The notes: generated by a model not told the origin, from the letters alone. A DNA stretch of 64,000 nucleotides from Aromatoleum anaerobium (GCF_012910705.2 NZ_WTVG02000035.1:1-64000), one strand, 5' to 3'. Positions 54,562 to 63,834 are shown, numbered from the stretch's first letter. Program-made: numbers and translations.

Positions 54562-54873
54562 TCACCGGCGCGACATCATGCCGAGCGCCGCGACCAGCCG
54601 GGCGAGGCGCCGCTTGATGTCGTCGCGCTCGCTGCCGTCGCTGTCGGCCAGTTGCCCGCGCAGCACGGCGATTTCGCGGCGCAGCATGATCTCGGCCGGG
54701 GCGAAGCCGGCGTTCTTCAGTATCCGGTTCGCCATCCGCTGTTCCGGCGACACCAGCGGTTCGTCGTCAAGATGGAGGGGGCGCCCCGCGCCGGGCAGGC
54801 TGTCGAATTCGCCGCGCCGGATGGCTTCGGCGATGCGCTGTTCGGCGAGGATGTCGAAAACGGATGGCGGCAT
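54562..54873 (-). CDS. DUF1992 (DnaJ-homologue subfamily C28-like) protein
   Basis: A 103-residue protein that fits DUF1992 from end to end: MPPSVFDILAEQRIAEAIRR, then GEFDSLPGAGRPLHLDDEPL, then RMANRILKNAGFAPAEIMLR. The ATG at 54873 was chosen because the family starts there; the frame extends upstream without likeness. Function unknown; homologues in eukaryotes are called DNAJC28. It converges on the haem-protein pseudogene. Confidence 0.88.
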   Translation of the reverse strand: MPPSVFDILAEQRIAEAIRRGEFDSLPGAGRPLHLDDEPLVSPEQRMANRILKNAGFAPAEIMLRREIAVLRGQLADSDGSERDDIKRRLARLVAALGMMSRR

Positions 54874-55097
54874 CGGAGTATGCGGCGCGCAGTAGCCTCG
54901 AGCCCGCGCCAGGGACGGCAGCGCCGCACGATCTGAACGGCCGGCAGAGTCAAAGTTCCACGCATTTTCCTGCGCCGCGCACAGCTGCGGCCTGCCTGCG
55001 GCATATACGGATTGCCAAGCGCGCGTACCGTGCGGAACATAGCGACTACGGAGCGGCACGCGGCGCCGGCCGGCCCCCATCAGCAAGGAGTTCACAC

Positions 55098-55841
55098 GTG
55101 TTCGAATTCATGACCGACGGCGCATTCTGGGTGTCGGTGCTGCAGATCATCGCGATCGACATCCTGCTCGGCGGCGACAACGCGGTGGTCATCGCGCTGG
55201 CGTGCCGCAAGCTGCCCGAGCACCAGCGCAGCAAGGGCATCGCGTGGGGCGTCGTCGGCGCGATCGCGCTGCGCATCGTGCTGATCTTCTTCGCGCTGCA
55301 GTTGCTCGAACTGCCGTTCCTGAAGATCGTCGGCGCGCTGCTCTTGCTGTGGATCGGCGTCAAGCTGATGCAGCCGGAGGAAGGCGACAGCCACTCGGGC
55401 GTCGAGGGCGCGCCGCACCTGCTCGGCGCGATCCGCACGATCATCATCGCCGACGCGGTCATGAGCCTCGACAACGTCATCGCGGTGGCCGGCGCGGCGA
55501 AAGGCAATCTCGGGCTGGTGGTGTTCGGCATCGTCATCAGCATCCCGATCATCGTGTGGGGCAGCAAGTTCGTGCTCAAGCTGATGGACCGCTTCCCCGC
55601 CGTCATCACGCTCGGCGCGGCGCTGCTCGGCTGGATCGCCGGTGGCATGCTGGTCGGAGACGTGACGGTCAGGCCGTGGGTCGAAGAGATGCCGTCGTGG
55701 CTGCACTATGCGACGTCGGTGATCGGCGCGGCGTTCGTCGTCGTGCTCGGCAGCTGGCTCGCCAGGCGTGGCGCGGCGCCGCCGCCGCTGGTCGAACTGG
55801 CGGTCGACGACCCGCGCGCCGGGCGCCCGGGCGACAAGTAA
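55098..55841 (+). CDS. TerC-family integral membrane protein
   Basis: A 247-residue membrane protein with about seven hydrophobic segments. The two conserved acidic motifs of TerC proteins are IDILLGGDNAVVIALAC near residue 21 and IIIADAVMSLDNVIAVAGAA without its context near 115. It starts at a GTG with AAGGAG eight bases upstream; an in-frame ATG follows 12 bases later. TerC proteins have been linked to metal-ion handling (for example manganese export). A UspA gene follows in the same operon; its ribosome site overlaps the terC stop. Confidence 0.92.
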   Translation: MFEFMTDGAFWVSVLQIIAIDILLGGDNAVVIALACRKLPEHQRSKGIAWGVVGAIALRIVLIFFALQLLELPFLKIVGALLLLWIGVKLMQPEEGDSHSGVEGAPHLLGAIRTIIIADAVMSLDNVIAVAGAAKGNLGLVVFGIVISIPIIVWGSKFVLKLMDRFPAVITLGAALLGWIAGGMLVGDVTVRPWVEEMPSWLHYATSVIGAAFVVVLGSWLARRGAAPPPLVELAVDDPRAGRPGDK

Positions 55842-55852
55842 AGGAGATTGCG

Positions 55853-56299
55853 ATGGCGATGATGAAAGTGCTCGTACCCGTGGATGGATCGGACAACGCG
55901 AACCGCGCCGTGGCGCACGTGCTGGCGCTCTATCGCAGCGACGCACAGCTGGACATCCACCTCCTCAACGTGCAGATTCCGATCGACTCGGGCCATGCGC
56001 GGCTGTTCGTCAGCCCGGAGGAGCTCGAGGATTACCATCGCGACGAAGGGCTCGCGGCGCTCGCCCCCGCGCGCCACATCCTCGACGAAGCGCACGTTCC
56101 CTACACCCACCACGTCGCGGTCGGCCATGTCGCGGACACAATCACCCGCTACGCGAAGGAACACGGTTTCGACAAGGTCGTCATGGGCTCCCACGGGCGC
56201 ACCGCGCTGCTGCAGAGGGTGCTCGGCTCGGTGGCACACGAGGTGCTGAAGCGCTCCACGATCCCCGTGACGCTCGTCAAGCCGGCCGCCGAGGGTTGA
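55853..56299 (+). CDS. universal stress protein UspA family
   Basis: A 148-residue Usp protein. The ATP-binding pattern G-2x-G-9x-G-S/T fits GSHGRTALLQRVLGSVAHEV near residue 113 (without its final residues). The N-terminus MKVLVPVDGSDNANRAV is typical. It is read from an ATG 11 bp after the TerC stop, with AAGGAG in between, so the two are one unit. Role in stress tolerance is by family only. Confidence 0.93.
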   Translation: MAMMKVLVPVDGSDNANRAVAHVLALYRSDAQLDIHLLNVQIPIDSGHARLFVSPEELEDYHRDEGLAALAPARHILDEAHVPYTHHVAVGHVADTITRYAKEHGFDKVVMGSHGRTALLQRVLGSVAHEVLKRSTIPVTLVKPAAEG

Positions 56300-56416
56300 A
56301 AAGGGTCGGGCCGCTTGCCCCCTTCCGGTTCCCGGCCGAGTGGTTACCGGGTTGCTGGTGTTACCGCACGTGGCCGGGTCGGTGACAATCGGCATTTTTC
56401 GCTCCGGAGCCCGCGA

Positions 56417-56764
56417 ATGAACGAAGTGCTTGTCGTCCTGACGAATCTTCCCGACGAGGCGAGTGCCCGTGCGCTCGCGTCTCATCTCGTCGAAAAGCGG
56501 CTCGCCGCGTGCGTGAACATGCTCGCGCCCTGCCGTTCCGTTTATCGCTGGCACGACGCGATCGAAGAGGCTGCGGAAGTTCCGTTGCTCATCAAGACGA
56601 GTGCCGACCGCTACGCGGCGCTCGAAGCCGCGGTCCGCGCCGCGCACCCATACGAACTTCCGGAGATCATCGCGGTCCCTGTTGTGCGGGGTCTGCCTGC
56701 TTATCTCGACTGGGTGGCCGCAGAGACGGCTCTGGCATCCACCGGGCACAGACCGACCCCGTGA
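56417..56764 (+). CDS. cutA: divalent-cation tolerance protein CutA
   Basis: A 115-residue trimeric CutA protein. The conserved run KRLAACVNMLAPCRSVYRW (residues about 25-43) and HPYELPEIIAVPV are clear. It starts at an ATG with GGAG eight bases upstream. CutA has been linked to copper and other divalent metals, though its true role is debated. dsbD follows 102 bp downstream, as in many proteobacteria (cutA-dsbD). Confidence 0.95.
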   Translation: MNEVLVVLTNLPDEASARALASHLVEKRLAACVNMLAPCRSVYRWHDAIEEAAEVPLLIKTSADRYAALEAAVRAAHPYELPEIIAVPVVRGLPAYLDWVAAETALASTGHRPTP

Positions 56765-56865
56765 TCGCGCGCAGTGCGTCATCTTCGGACAGCTTGATCC
56801 TGGTTCAGGCTCCGTTGCCGGCCACGCCCCAGAATCCGACTAATTCCGACACCCTTCCCGAACCG

Positions 56866-58680
56866 ATGCGCCGCCTCCTGTTACTGCTGGCCGCCCTGGC
56901 CAGCCTGCTTGCCCTGCTCCCGCCGACATTCGCGCAAGGCAGCCCGATCGAACCCGAAAAAGCCTTCCGCTTCGCTGCTCGCGCGCTCGATCCCGCCACC
57001 GTCGAGATCACGTTCGACATCGCCGACGACTACTACCTTTACGGCGACAAGTTCAAGTTCACCGCCGACCCGCCGGCCGTGCAACTGGGCATTCCGGAAC
57101 GCGCGCCGGGCAAGATCAGGCACGACGAATTCTTCGGCGATGTCGAGACTTACCGCGACAAGATCAGGATCCTGCTGCCGGTCACCGCAGCCGAAGGCGT
57201 CACCGCGTTCCGCCTGACCGCGACGAGCCAGGGCTGCTGGGACGGCGGCATCTGCTACCCGCCGCTGCAGCAGAGCACCGACATCGACCTGACGGCGACG
57301 CCGGTAGCGGCGGGCGGCAGCCTGATCGACCGCCTCCTGTCGCCCGGCAACACGGCGGGCGCAAGCTCCGGGACGGCGCCGAGCGGCGACGAAAGCGGGC
57401 GCATTGCCGGCCTGCTGCGCGACGCGAGCGTACCGCTGATCCTGTTGAGCTTCTTCGGCTTCGGCCTGCTGCTCGCTTTCACGCCCTGCACTTTTCCGAT
57501 GATCCCGATCATCTCGGGCGTCATCGTCGGCCATGGCCACCACATCTCGCGCGGACGGGCTTTCGCGCTGTCGCTCGTGTACGTGCTCGGCATGGCGACG
57601 GCCTATGCCGCGGCCGGGGTCGCGGCGGGCATCTCCGGCACGCTGCTGTCGGTAGCGCTGCAGAACGCGTGGGTGCTCGGCGCCTTCGCGCTGGTGTTCG
57701 TGCTGCTGTCGCTGTCGATGTTCGGCTTCTACGAGCTGCAACTGCCGAACGCGCTGCAAAGCCGCCTGAGCTCGACCGCGAACCACCAGAAAGGCGGCAG
57801 TCTCGGCGGCGTCGCGATCATGGGCGTGCTGTCGGCGCTGATCGTCGGGCCGTGCGTCGCCGCGCCGCTCGCCGGGGCGCTGCTCTACATCGCGCAGACC
57901 GGCAACGCGACGCTCGGCGGAGTCGCCCTGTTCGTCATGGCGCTCGGCATGGGCGCACCGTTGATCGCAGTCGGTGTCGCCGCGCGTTCGGTGCTGCCGA
58001 AAGTCGGCCCGTGGATGGAAGGCGTCAGGAAAGCGTTCGGCGTGATGCTGCTCGCCGTCGCAGTGTGGCTGCTGACACCGGTCGTCCCGGCGTTCGTGAC
58101 GATGCTCGCGTGGGCGGCGCTGCTGCTGTTCTCGGGCATCTTCCTGCACGCGATCGACCCGCTGCCGGCGCACGCGAAAGGCTGGGCGCGCTTCTGGAAA
58201 GGCACCGGCGTCGTCATGCTGATCGCCGGGGCGGCGATGTTCGTCGGCGCGCTGGCGGGCTCGCGCGACCCGCTGCAGCCGCTCGCGGTGCTGCGGGCGG
58301 AAGCGTCGGCGTCCGTCGCGACTGCGCCGCGTTTCGAGAAAGTCGCGTCCGTCGCCGAGCTCGACGCGCGCCTCGCGTCGGCCGATCGGCCGGTGATGCT
58401 GGATTTCTACGCCGACTGGTGCGTGTCGTGCAAGGAGATGGAGCGCTTCACGTTCAGCGACGGCGCAGTGCAGGCGCGCATGGACCGAATGCTGCTGCTG
58501 AAAGCCGACGTCACCGCGAACAGCGACGACGACAAGGCGCTGCTGAAGCGTTTTACGCTGTTCGGCCCGCCGGGAACGATCTTCTTCGATCGCGACGGCA
58601 AGGAGCGCGAAGGCCTGCGAGTCGTCGGATTCATGGCAGCGGAACCGTTCGGCGAATTGCTCGACCGCGCGCTGCGCTGA
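56866..58680 (+). CDS. dsbD: thiol:disulfide interchange protein DsbD
   Basis: A 604-residue inner-membrane reductase that passes electrons from cytosolic thioredoxin to the periplasm. All three parts are present. The N-terminal periplasmic domain has Cys124 and Cys130 (GCWDGGICYPP) after a signal peptide. The eight-helix membrane core has Cys208 (TPCTFPM) and Cys330 (GPCVAAPL). The C-terminal thioredoxin domain has Cys519 and Cys522 (WCVSCKEME). This is a complete, canonical DsbD. It would keep c-type cytochrome maturation and DsbC/DsbG-type partners reduced. Confidence 0.97.
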   Translation: MRRLLLLLAALASLLALLPPTFAQGSPIEPEKAFRFAARALDPATVEITFDIADDYYLYGDKFKFTADPPAVQLGIPERAPGKIRHDEFFGDVETYRDKIRILLPVTAAEGVTAFRLTATSQGCWDGGICYPPLQQSTDIDLTATPVAAGGSLIDRLLSPGNTAGASSGTAPSGDESGRIAGLLRDASVPLILLSFFGFGLLLAFTPCTFPMIPIISGVIVGHGHHISRGRAFALSLVYVLGMATAYAAAGVAAGISGTLLSVALQNAWVLGAFALVFVLLSLSMFGFYELQLPNALQSRLSSTANHQKGGSLGGVAIMGVLSALIVGPCVAAPLAGALLYIAQTGNATLGGVALFVMALGMGAPLIAVGVAARSVLPKVGPWMEGVRKAFGVMLLAVAVWLLTPVVPAFVTMLAWAALLLFSGIFLHAIDPLPAHAKGWARFWKGTGVVMLIAGAAMFVGALAGSRDPLQPLAVLRAEASASVATAPRFEKVASVAELDARLASADRPVMLDFYADWCVSCKEMERFTFSDGAVQARMDRMLLLKADVTANSDDDKALLKRFTLFGPPGTIFFDRDGKEREGLRVVGFMAAEPFGELLDRALR

Positions 58681-58780
58681 ACCCGGCGCAAGGGGCCGCG
58701 CGGGAAGCGATTGGCAATCCACCGTTTTTCGCCCACTTTCGCCTACAATCGCTGCTTCCCCACTTGCCCGTCCCTCCATC

Positions 58781-59386
58781 ATGTTTTCCGGAATCGTGGC
58801 CGCCTGCGGCCGAATCGAACGTATCGAACCCCTGCAGGACGGCGTGCGCCTGACCGTGGATGCCGACGGGCTGGACCTCGCCGACGTGCAGATCGGCGAC
58901 AGCATCGCGAACAGCGGCGTCTGCCTGACCGTCGTCGCGCTCGACGGCAGCCGCGTGCAGTTCGACGTGTCGCGTGAAACGCTGAACTGCACCACCGGCC
59001 TCGACACCGCCGGCAACGAAGTCAATCTCGAGAAGGCGCTGTGCCTCGCGGACCGCCTCGGCGGCCATCTCGTCACCGGCCACGTCGACGGCGTCGGTGA
59101 AGTCGTGAGCTTCACGCCGGTCGGCGAGAGCCACGACCTCGTGATCCGTGCGCCTGCGACGCTTGCCGGCTACATCGCGAAGAAAGGTTCGATCACGGTC
59201 AACGGCGTGAGCCTGACGGTGAACCGCGTCGAAGCCCGCGAATTCTCGATCAACCTGATCCCGCACACCGTGGCCGTGACCAATCTCAAGCATCTAGCCG
59301 CCGGCAGCCGCGTCAATCTCGAGATCGACCTCATCGCCCGTTACGTCGAACGCATGCTCGCCTGGCGCGAGGAGTCCGCACAATGA
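58781..59386 (+). CDS. ribE: riboflavin synthase, alpha chain
   Basis: A 201-residue enzyme joining two lumazine molecules to give riboflavin. The two repeated lumazine-binding halves are seen as MFSGIVAACGRIERIEP and VTGHVDGVGEVVSF, each with the SVNGVCLTV-type motif (IANSGVCLTVVA, ITVNGVSLTVNR). A TACAAT hexamer lies 31 bp before the ATG. No FMN riboswitch was seen in the 100-bp leader. The stop overlaps the ribBA start by ATGA. Confidence 0.96.
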   Translation: MFSGIVAACGRIERIEPLQDGVRLTVDADGLDLADVQIGDSIANSGVCLTVVALDGSRVQFDVSRETLNCTTGLDTAGNEVNLEKALCLADRLGGHLVTGHVDGVGEVVSFTPVGESHDLVIRAPATLAGYIAKKGSITVNGVSLTVNRVEAREFSINLIPHTVAVTNLKHLAAGSRVNLEIDLIARYVERMLAWREESAQ

Positions 59387-60471
59387 CCGCATTGGCCCCG
59401 ATCACCGAGATCATCGAGGACATCCGCGCCGGCCGCATGGTCGTGCTCGTCGACGAGGAAGACCGCGAGAACGAAGGCGACCTCGTGCTCGCCGCCGAAC
59501 ACGTGACGCCGGAAGCGATCAACTTCATGGCCAAGTTCGGCCGCGGCCTGATCTGCCTGACGCTGACCGAAGCGCGCTGCCGCCAGCTCGACCTGCACCT
59601 GATGGTGCGCGACAACCGCTCGCCGCACGGCACCGCCTTCACGACCTCGATCGAGGCGGCCGAAGGCGTCACGACCGGCATTTCCGCCCACGATCGCTCG
59701 CGCACGGTGCAGGCGGCCGTCGCGCGCCACGCGAAAGCCGCCGACATCGTCCAGCCCGGCCATATCTTCCCGCTGATGGCGCAGAAAGGGGGGGTGCTGA
59801 TCCGCGCCGGCCACACCGAAGCGGGCTGCGACCTTGCGGCGCTCGCCGGACTCGAACCGGCGTCGGTGATCTGCGAGATCCTCAAGGACGACGGCACGAT
59901 GGCGCGGCTGCCGGATCTCGTCGAGTTCGCGAAAGAGCACGGCCTGAAGATCGGCGCGATCCGCGACCTCATCGAGTACCGTTCCGCGAACGAGCACCTG
60001 GTCGAGCGCGTCGCCGAGAAGGACGTCGAGACGCCGTACGGCCGCTTCCGGCTCGCCGCGTTCGAAGACAAGACCACCGGCGAAGTGCATTTCGCGCTCT
60101 CGCACGGCGAAATCCGCCCCGAGCGCGAAACCCTGGTGCGCGTGCATGAGCCGATCTCGGTCGTCGACTTCATCGATCCCGAGAGCGGCCGCCACACTTT
60201 CCCCGTCAATCAGGCGATGGCGCGCCTGGCCGAAGCCGAACAGGGCGTCATCGTGCTGCTCTATCGGCCGCAATCGGGCAGCGAGCTGCTCGCCGGCCTG
60301 CGTGGCGACCCCTCGCTCGCCGCGAAATGGGACGCGCGCCTCTTTGGCGTCGGCGCGCAGATCCTGCGCGACCTGAAGGTCGGCAAGATGCGGCTCCTCG
60401 CGAGCCCGCGCAAGATCCCGAGCATGGCCGGCTTCGGCCTCGAGATCACCGGCTTCGTCGAGCGCCCCTGA
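59383..60471 (+). CDS. ribBA: DHBP synthase with degenerate GTP cyclohydrolase II domain (RibBX type)
   Basis: A 362-residue protein. Residues about 1-205 are a complete RibB, 3,4-dihydroxy-2-butanone-4-phosphate synthase (DEEDRENEGDLVLAAEHVTP, RAGHTEAGCDLAALAG). Residues about 206-362 are RibA-shaped but lack the zinc site: where GTP cyclohydrolase II has a CxGD-type cysteine and RCDCG, this reads RVHEPISVVDFIDPESG with no cysteines. This matches the RibB-X form known in many betaproteobacteria. The cell must have a separate functional RibA elsewhere. The gene lies between ribE and ribH. Confidence 0.93.
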   Translation: MTALAPITEIIEDIRAGRMVVLVDEEDRENEGDLVLAAEHVTPEAINFMAKFGRGLICLTLTEARCRQLDLHLMVRDNRSPHGTAFTTSIEAAEGVTTGISAHDRSRTVQAAVARHAKAADIVQPGHIFPLMAQKGGVLIRAGHTEAGCDLAALAGLEPASVICEILKDDGTMARLPDLVEFAKEHGLKIGAIRDLIEYRSANEHLVERVAEKDVETPYGRFRLAAFEDKTTGEVHFALSHGEIRPERETLVRVHEPISVVDFIDPESGRHTFPVNQAMARLAEAEQGVIVLLYRPQSGSELLAGLRGDPSLAAKWDARLFGVGAQILRDLKVGKMRLLASPRKIPSMAGFGLEITGFVERP

Positions 60472-60554
60472 GGGTGTTACCCTGAACCTCCCGCGCCGGA
60501 GCCGTCGCGCATCGCGGCCGCACTCCCGGCCTTTTTGTCGTTCAAGAATCGAAA

Positions 60555-61025
60555 ATGACCCGCTACGAAAACATCCCCGAATTCGAAACCGATCTCGACG
60601 GCCGCGGCTTGCGCGTCGGCATCGTCATGAGCCGCTTCAACCAGGACGTCTGTGAAGGCCTGTTGTCGGCGTGCACCGCCGAGCTGCTGCGCCTGAACGT
60701 GTCGCCCGACCTGGTGCGCATCGCCACCGTTCCGGGGGCGCTGGAGATCCCGCTGACGCTACAGGCGATGGCGCGCAGCGGCCGCTTTGATGCGCTGATC
60801 GCGCTCGGCGCGGTGATCCGCGGCGAGACCTACCACTTCGAGCTGGTGTCGAACGAAACGGGCAGCGGCATCAACCGGGTCGGGCTCGACACCGGCGTAC
60901 CGATCGCCAATGGCGTGCTGACGACCGAAGACGACGATCAGGCCCTCGCGCGGATGCAGGAAAAAGGCACCGACTGCGCCCGCACCGCGATCGAGATGGC
61001 CAAGCTGTTGAAGCAGCTCCAATGA
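60555..61025 (+). CDS. ribH: 6,7-dimethyl-8-ribityllumazine synthase
   Basis: A 156-residue lumazine synthase. The core motifs are [17 protein letters not shown] near residue 22, [16 protein letters not shown] near 56 and [19 protein letters not shown] near 79 with the catalytic His. It forms icosahedral or pentameric shells in other bacteria. The stop overlaps the nusB ATG, so the operon is ribE-ribBX-ribH-nusB. Confidence 0.97.
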   Translation: MTRYENIPEFETDLDGRGLRVGIVMSRFNQDVCEGLLSACTAELLRLNVSPDLVRIATVPGALEIPLTLQAMARSGRFDALIALGAVIRGETYHFELVSNETGSGINRVGLDTGVPIANGVLTTEDDDQALARMQEKGTDCARTAIEMAKLLKQLQ

Positions 61026-61459
61026 GCGGCAAGGCTGCCCGCCGCCGGGCGCGCGAATTCGCGCTGCAGGGGATTTACCAGTGGCTGCTTTCGGCCAACT
61101 CGATGCCGCTCATCGAGGAGCATGTCAGCCAGGTCTCGGGCTTCGACAAGGCCGACCGCGAGCTCTTCATCAGCCTGCTGCGCGGCACGCTGAACAACGT
61201 CGACGACCTGCAGGCGGAGTTCGCGCCGTTCATCCATCGCGCCGTGCATGAACTGTCGCCGGTCGAACGCGCCATCCTGCTGCTCGCGACGCACGAACTC
61301 AAGCACAATCTCGACACCCCCTATCGCGTCATCATCAACGAGGCGATCGAGCTGGCGAAAGGCTACGGCGGCACGGACGGCCACCGCTTTGTCAACGGCG
61401 TCCTCGACAAGCTCGCGGCGCAGCTGCGCGCCACCGAAGTCAGCGCCGGCCGCAGCTGA
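61022..61459 (+). CDS. nusB: transcription antitermination factor NusB
   Basis: A 145-residue all-helical protein that with NusE (S10) binds the boxA RNA of rRNA operons. Family runs are [19 protein letters not shown] at the start, [15 protein letters not shown] near residue 78 and [20 protein letters not shown] without its end near 101, then [10 protein letters not shown]. Translational coupling with ribH through ATGA. A long GC-rich inverted repeat follows its stop at once. Confidence 0.97.
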   Translation: MSGKAARRRAREFALQGIYQWLLSANSMPLIEEHVSQVSGFDKADRELFISLLRGTLNNVDDLQAEFAPFIHRAVHELSPVERAILLLATHELKHNLDTPYRVIINEAIELAKGYGGTDGHRFVNGVLDKLAAQLRATEVSAGRS

Positions 61460-61461
61460 AG

Positions 61462-61502
61462 CCGGCGGCGCCGGACGCGGCAGCCGGGTCCGGCGCCGCC
61501 GG
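61462..61502 (+). repeat. long GC-rich inverted repeat just after nusB
   Basis: Two 15-bp arms (CCGGCGGCGCCGGAC and its exact complement) flank an 11-base loop and begin two bases after the nusB stop. There is no T-run. It may shield the mRNA 3' end or slow polymerase before the stronger terminator 50 bp further on. Confidence 0.7.
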
Positions 61503-61550
61503 AACGCACAACGCTGCCATCACCGGCGCGGCACGATGCCAAAAAACGAA

Positions 61551-61584
61551 AAGCGCGGAACCGCATTGTGGCGGTTCCGCGCTT
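61551..61584. terminator. bidirectional Rho-independent terminator between nusB and rhlE
   Basis: A perfect 14-bp stem, AAGCGCGGAACCGC with GCGGTTCCGCGCTT, and a 6-base loop ATTGTG. A-run on the left (61541-61546) and T-run on the right (61583-61588) make it work for both strands, as expected between convergent operons. Confidence 0.95.
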
Positions 61585-61706
61585 TTTTCATTCCGGCATA
61601 CAACGTGGAGCAGCCGGCCTGGCTGCGCGACGAGGTGCGCGGGCGGCTCACGCGCCGCGCGCCTCGTCGCAAGGACGACCCGTGGGCGGTCGTCCCGCTC
61701 GGTCGT

Positions 61707-63098
61707 TCAGCCGCGAGCGGCCGGACGCGGGCGGCGGGCGCCGTCCGGACGGTCGCCGCCGAAGCGGCTGCCTTCGCTGCGACCGGCGCCACCGTCACGA
61801 CCGTAGCCGCCGCGGTTTCCGGACGGCGACTCCGACGACCAGCCCTTGCCGGCGCCCGGACGACTGTCGCGGCTTTCACGACCATACGACGACCCGCCCG
61901 GACGACCGCCGAAGCCCGGCTTGCCACCGGTCGGCGCGCGACGCGGCGACGACGGGCGCTGCGTCGGCTCGAGGCCTTCGATGACATGCACCGCCAGCGG
62001 TTTGCCGGTGAAGCGCTCGATCGCGCGGATGATGCCCATCTCGCGCGGCCCCGAGAACGTGATCGCGATGCCGTCGCGTCCGGCACGGCCGGTGCGGCCG
62101 ATGCGGTGCACGTAGTCCTCGACCTGGCGGGGCGCGTCGAAGTTGATCACGTGGCTGATGCCCGCGACGTCGATGCCGCGCGCCGCGACGTCGGTCGCGA
62201 CGAGCACGCCGATGCGGCCCTGGCGCAGCTTGTCGAGCGTGCGGTTACGCGCGGTCTGGTGCATGTCGCCATGCAGCGCGGCGGCCGAAAAGCCTTTTTC
62301 CTGCAGGTTCAGCGACACTTCCTCGGCCCCGCGCTTGGTCGCCGTGAACACGACGGCCTGCTGCAGGTCATCGCCGCCGAGCAGCGATTCGAGCAGGCGG
62401 TTCTTGTGCACGATGTTGTCGGCCATCAGCAGGCGCTGCTCGATGTTCGCGCGGTTCTCGACCGTCGCGGCGATCTCGATGCGCTGCGGATTGCGCGTCA
62501 TCTTGCGCGCGAGGTTGCCGACGACGCCGTCGAGCGTTGCCGAAAACAGCAGCGTCTGGCGGCTCGCCGGGGTCGCGGCGACGATGGTCTCGATGTCCTC
62601 GACGAAGCCCATGTCGAGCATGCGGTCGGCTTCGTCGAGCACCAGCACTTCGATGTCGGACAGCTTGAGCTTGCGGCGGTTGAGGTGATCGATGAGGCGG
62701 CCCGGCGTCGCGACGACGACGTCGACGGGGCGCGACAGCAGCTTCGCCTGGGCGAAGAACGGCGCACCGCCGACGAGGCACGCGGTGTTCAGGTAACGCA
62801 GGTTGCGGGCGTAGGTCTTGACCGCTTTTTCGACCTGCTGCGCGAGTTCGCGCGTCGGGGTCAGCACCAGCACGCGCGGGCCGGCGCCGGGCGCCTGCTT
62901 GCGGTCGATCAGGCGGTGCAGGCTCGGAAGCGTGAAGGCGGCGGTCTTGCCGCTGCCGGTATGCGAGGACACCATCAGGTCGGCGCCGGCAAGCGCGGCG
63001 GGAATCGCCTGCTCCTGGACCGAAGTCGGGACCGTGTAACCGGTGGTTGCGATGGCTTGAAGCAGGGCTTCGTGGAGGCCGAGTTCCTGGAACGTCAT
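61707..63098 (-). CDS. rhlE: DEAD-box RNA helicase, RhlE-like
   Basis: A 463-residue helicase. In order: Q motif (TVPTSVQEQAIP), motif I SHTGSGKTAAF, PTRELAQQ, motif II DEAD near residue 152, motif III SAT, and in the second lobe VVFTATKRGAEE, ATDVAARGID and HRIGRTGRAGR. The last 90 residues are a low-complexity Gly/Arg/Ser tail (RGG-like), common in RhlE and CsdA-like helicases for RNA contacts. AAGGAAG lies just before the ATG. It ends at the shared terminator. Probable roles are ribosome assembly and RNA unwinding. Confidence 0.93.
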   Translation of the reverse strand: MTFQELGLHEALLQAIATTGYTVPTSVQEQAIPAALAGADLMVSSHTGSGKTAAFTLPSLHRLIDRKQAPGAGPRVLVLTPTRELAQQVEKAVKTYARNLRYLNTACLVGGAPFFAQAKLLSRPVDVVVATPGRLIDHLNRRKLKLSDIEVLVLDEADRMLDMGFVEDIETIVAATPASRQTLLFSATLDGVVGNLARKMTRNPQRIEIAATVENRANIEQRLLMADNIVHKNRLLESLLGGDDLQQAVVFTATKRGAEEVSLNLQEKGFSAAALHGDMHQTARNRTLDKLRQGRIGVLVATDVAARGIDVAGISHVINFDAPRQVEDYVHRIGRTGRAGRDGIAITFSGPREMGIIRAIERFTGKPLAVHVIEGLEPTQRPSSPRRAPTGGKPGFGGRPGGSSYGRESRDSRPGAGKGWSSESPSGNRGGYGRDGGAGRSEGSRFGGDRPDGARRPRPAARG

Positions 63099-63555
63099 GT
63101 GTTCTTCCTTGTATGTCCGGCACAACGGATGGTCGTGCCGAATCGATGCCCGGGTGAACGGGCAAATCAAAAAGCATCGCACCGTCCCACAGGGGACGCG
63201 GTGGCGGCAAGCGCGCGATGGGCTTGGGCCGGCCGGATTCCGCCGGAAAAACAGGCGAAAATCGACCGCGCATCGGCACCAACCGGCATTCGCGATGCCA
63301 TACGATCAGAAGAACGAATGGAGTTCGACGGGAGGGTCGGGGGCGATGGGGCTGTGGATACAGTCCCTCGGCTGGGTCCGCGGAATCCTGATCCCGCGAG
63401 ATAGACCTGAAAAAAGACCGACTGCTGCATTGCACAACGACGCGAATGGTACCCGATTTTCCGTATTCGGGAAAGAGAAAAACGAAGGACGAAAAACGAA
63501 GGACCCGGCACCAGGAGGCGCCGGGTCCTGCTTCGGCATGAAAAAGCCGGACTTC
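63099..63555. other. intergenic region between HU and the helicase
   Basis: These 457 bases carry the helicase promoter and leader, and the end of the HU unit. A GC hairpin with a T-rich minus-strand tail (63501-63528) terminates HU. Next to it ACGAAGGACGAAAAACGAAGGAC-type text repeats itself (about 63480-63503; short copies of GAAGGACGAAAAAC and AACGAAGGAC). I found no gene, tRNA or convincing small RNA in the rest. Confidence 0.5.
63501..63528 (-). terminator. Rho-independent terminator of the HU gene
   Basis: On the minus strand GGACCCGGC pairs perfectly with GCCGGGTCC around a 10-base loop. It begins 28 bp after the HU stop and is followed by TTCGTTTTTCG, a T-rich tail. Confidence 0.75.
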
Positions 63556-63834
63556 TTACTTGCTGTTGATTGCGGTCTTCAACGTGGCGCCGGCGGAGAA
63601 CTTCGGCACGCGCGACGCGGCGATCTTGATCGAGGCGCCGGTTTGCGGATTCCGCCCGGTACGCGCAGCCCGCTCGGACACTTCGAAAGAGCCGAAGCCT
63701 GTGAAGGCAACTTTTTCGCCGGCAGCCATGCGCTCGACGATGATATCCAGCACGGTCGACAGCGCCCGGTCGGCCTGCGCACGGGAAACATCCAGACGGT
63801 CGGCCAGGGCCTCGACGAATTCACCTTTGTTCAT
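63556..63834 (-). CDS. hupB: DNA-binding protein HU
   Basis: A 92-residue histone-like protein. The start MNKGEFVEALADRLDVSRAQ, the GFGSFEVSERAARTGRNPQT arm region and the end SAGATLKTAINSK match HU-beta proteins; the RNPQTG at the arm tip is diagnostic, with the family Pro. AGGAT lies before the ATG. Its leader holds an extended -10 promoter element and a run of GT repeats. Confidence 0.96.
   Translation of the reverse strand: MNKGEFVEALADRLDVSRAQADRALSTVLDIIVERMAAGEKVAFTGFGSFEVSERAARTGRNPQTGASIKIAASRVPKFSAGATLKTAINSK

Noticed and set aside
58681-58780. FMN riboswitch before ribE
   Set aside because: The 100-bp leader is too short and lacks the conserved FMN-element boxes.
61248-63404. Open frame of about 700 codons opposite the helicase
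   Set aside because: Antisense shadow of rhlE with nusB sequence in another frame; low-complexity Arg/Ala product.
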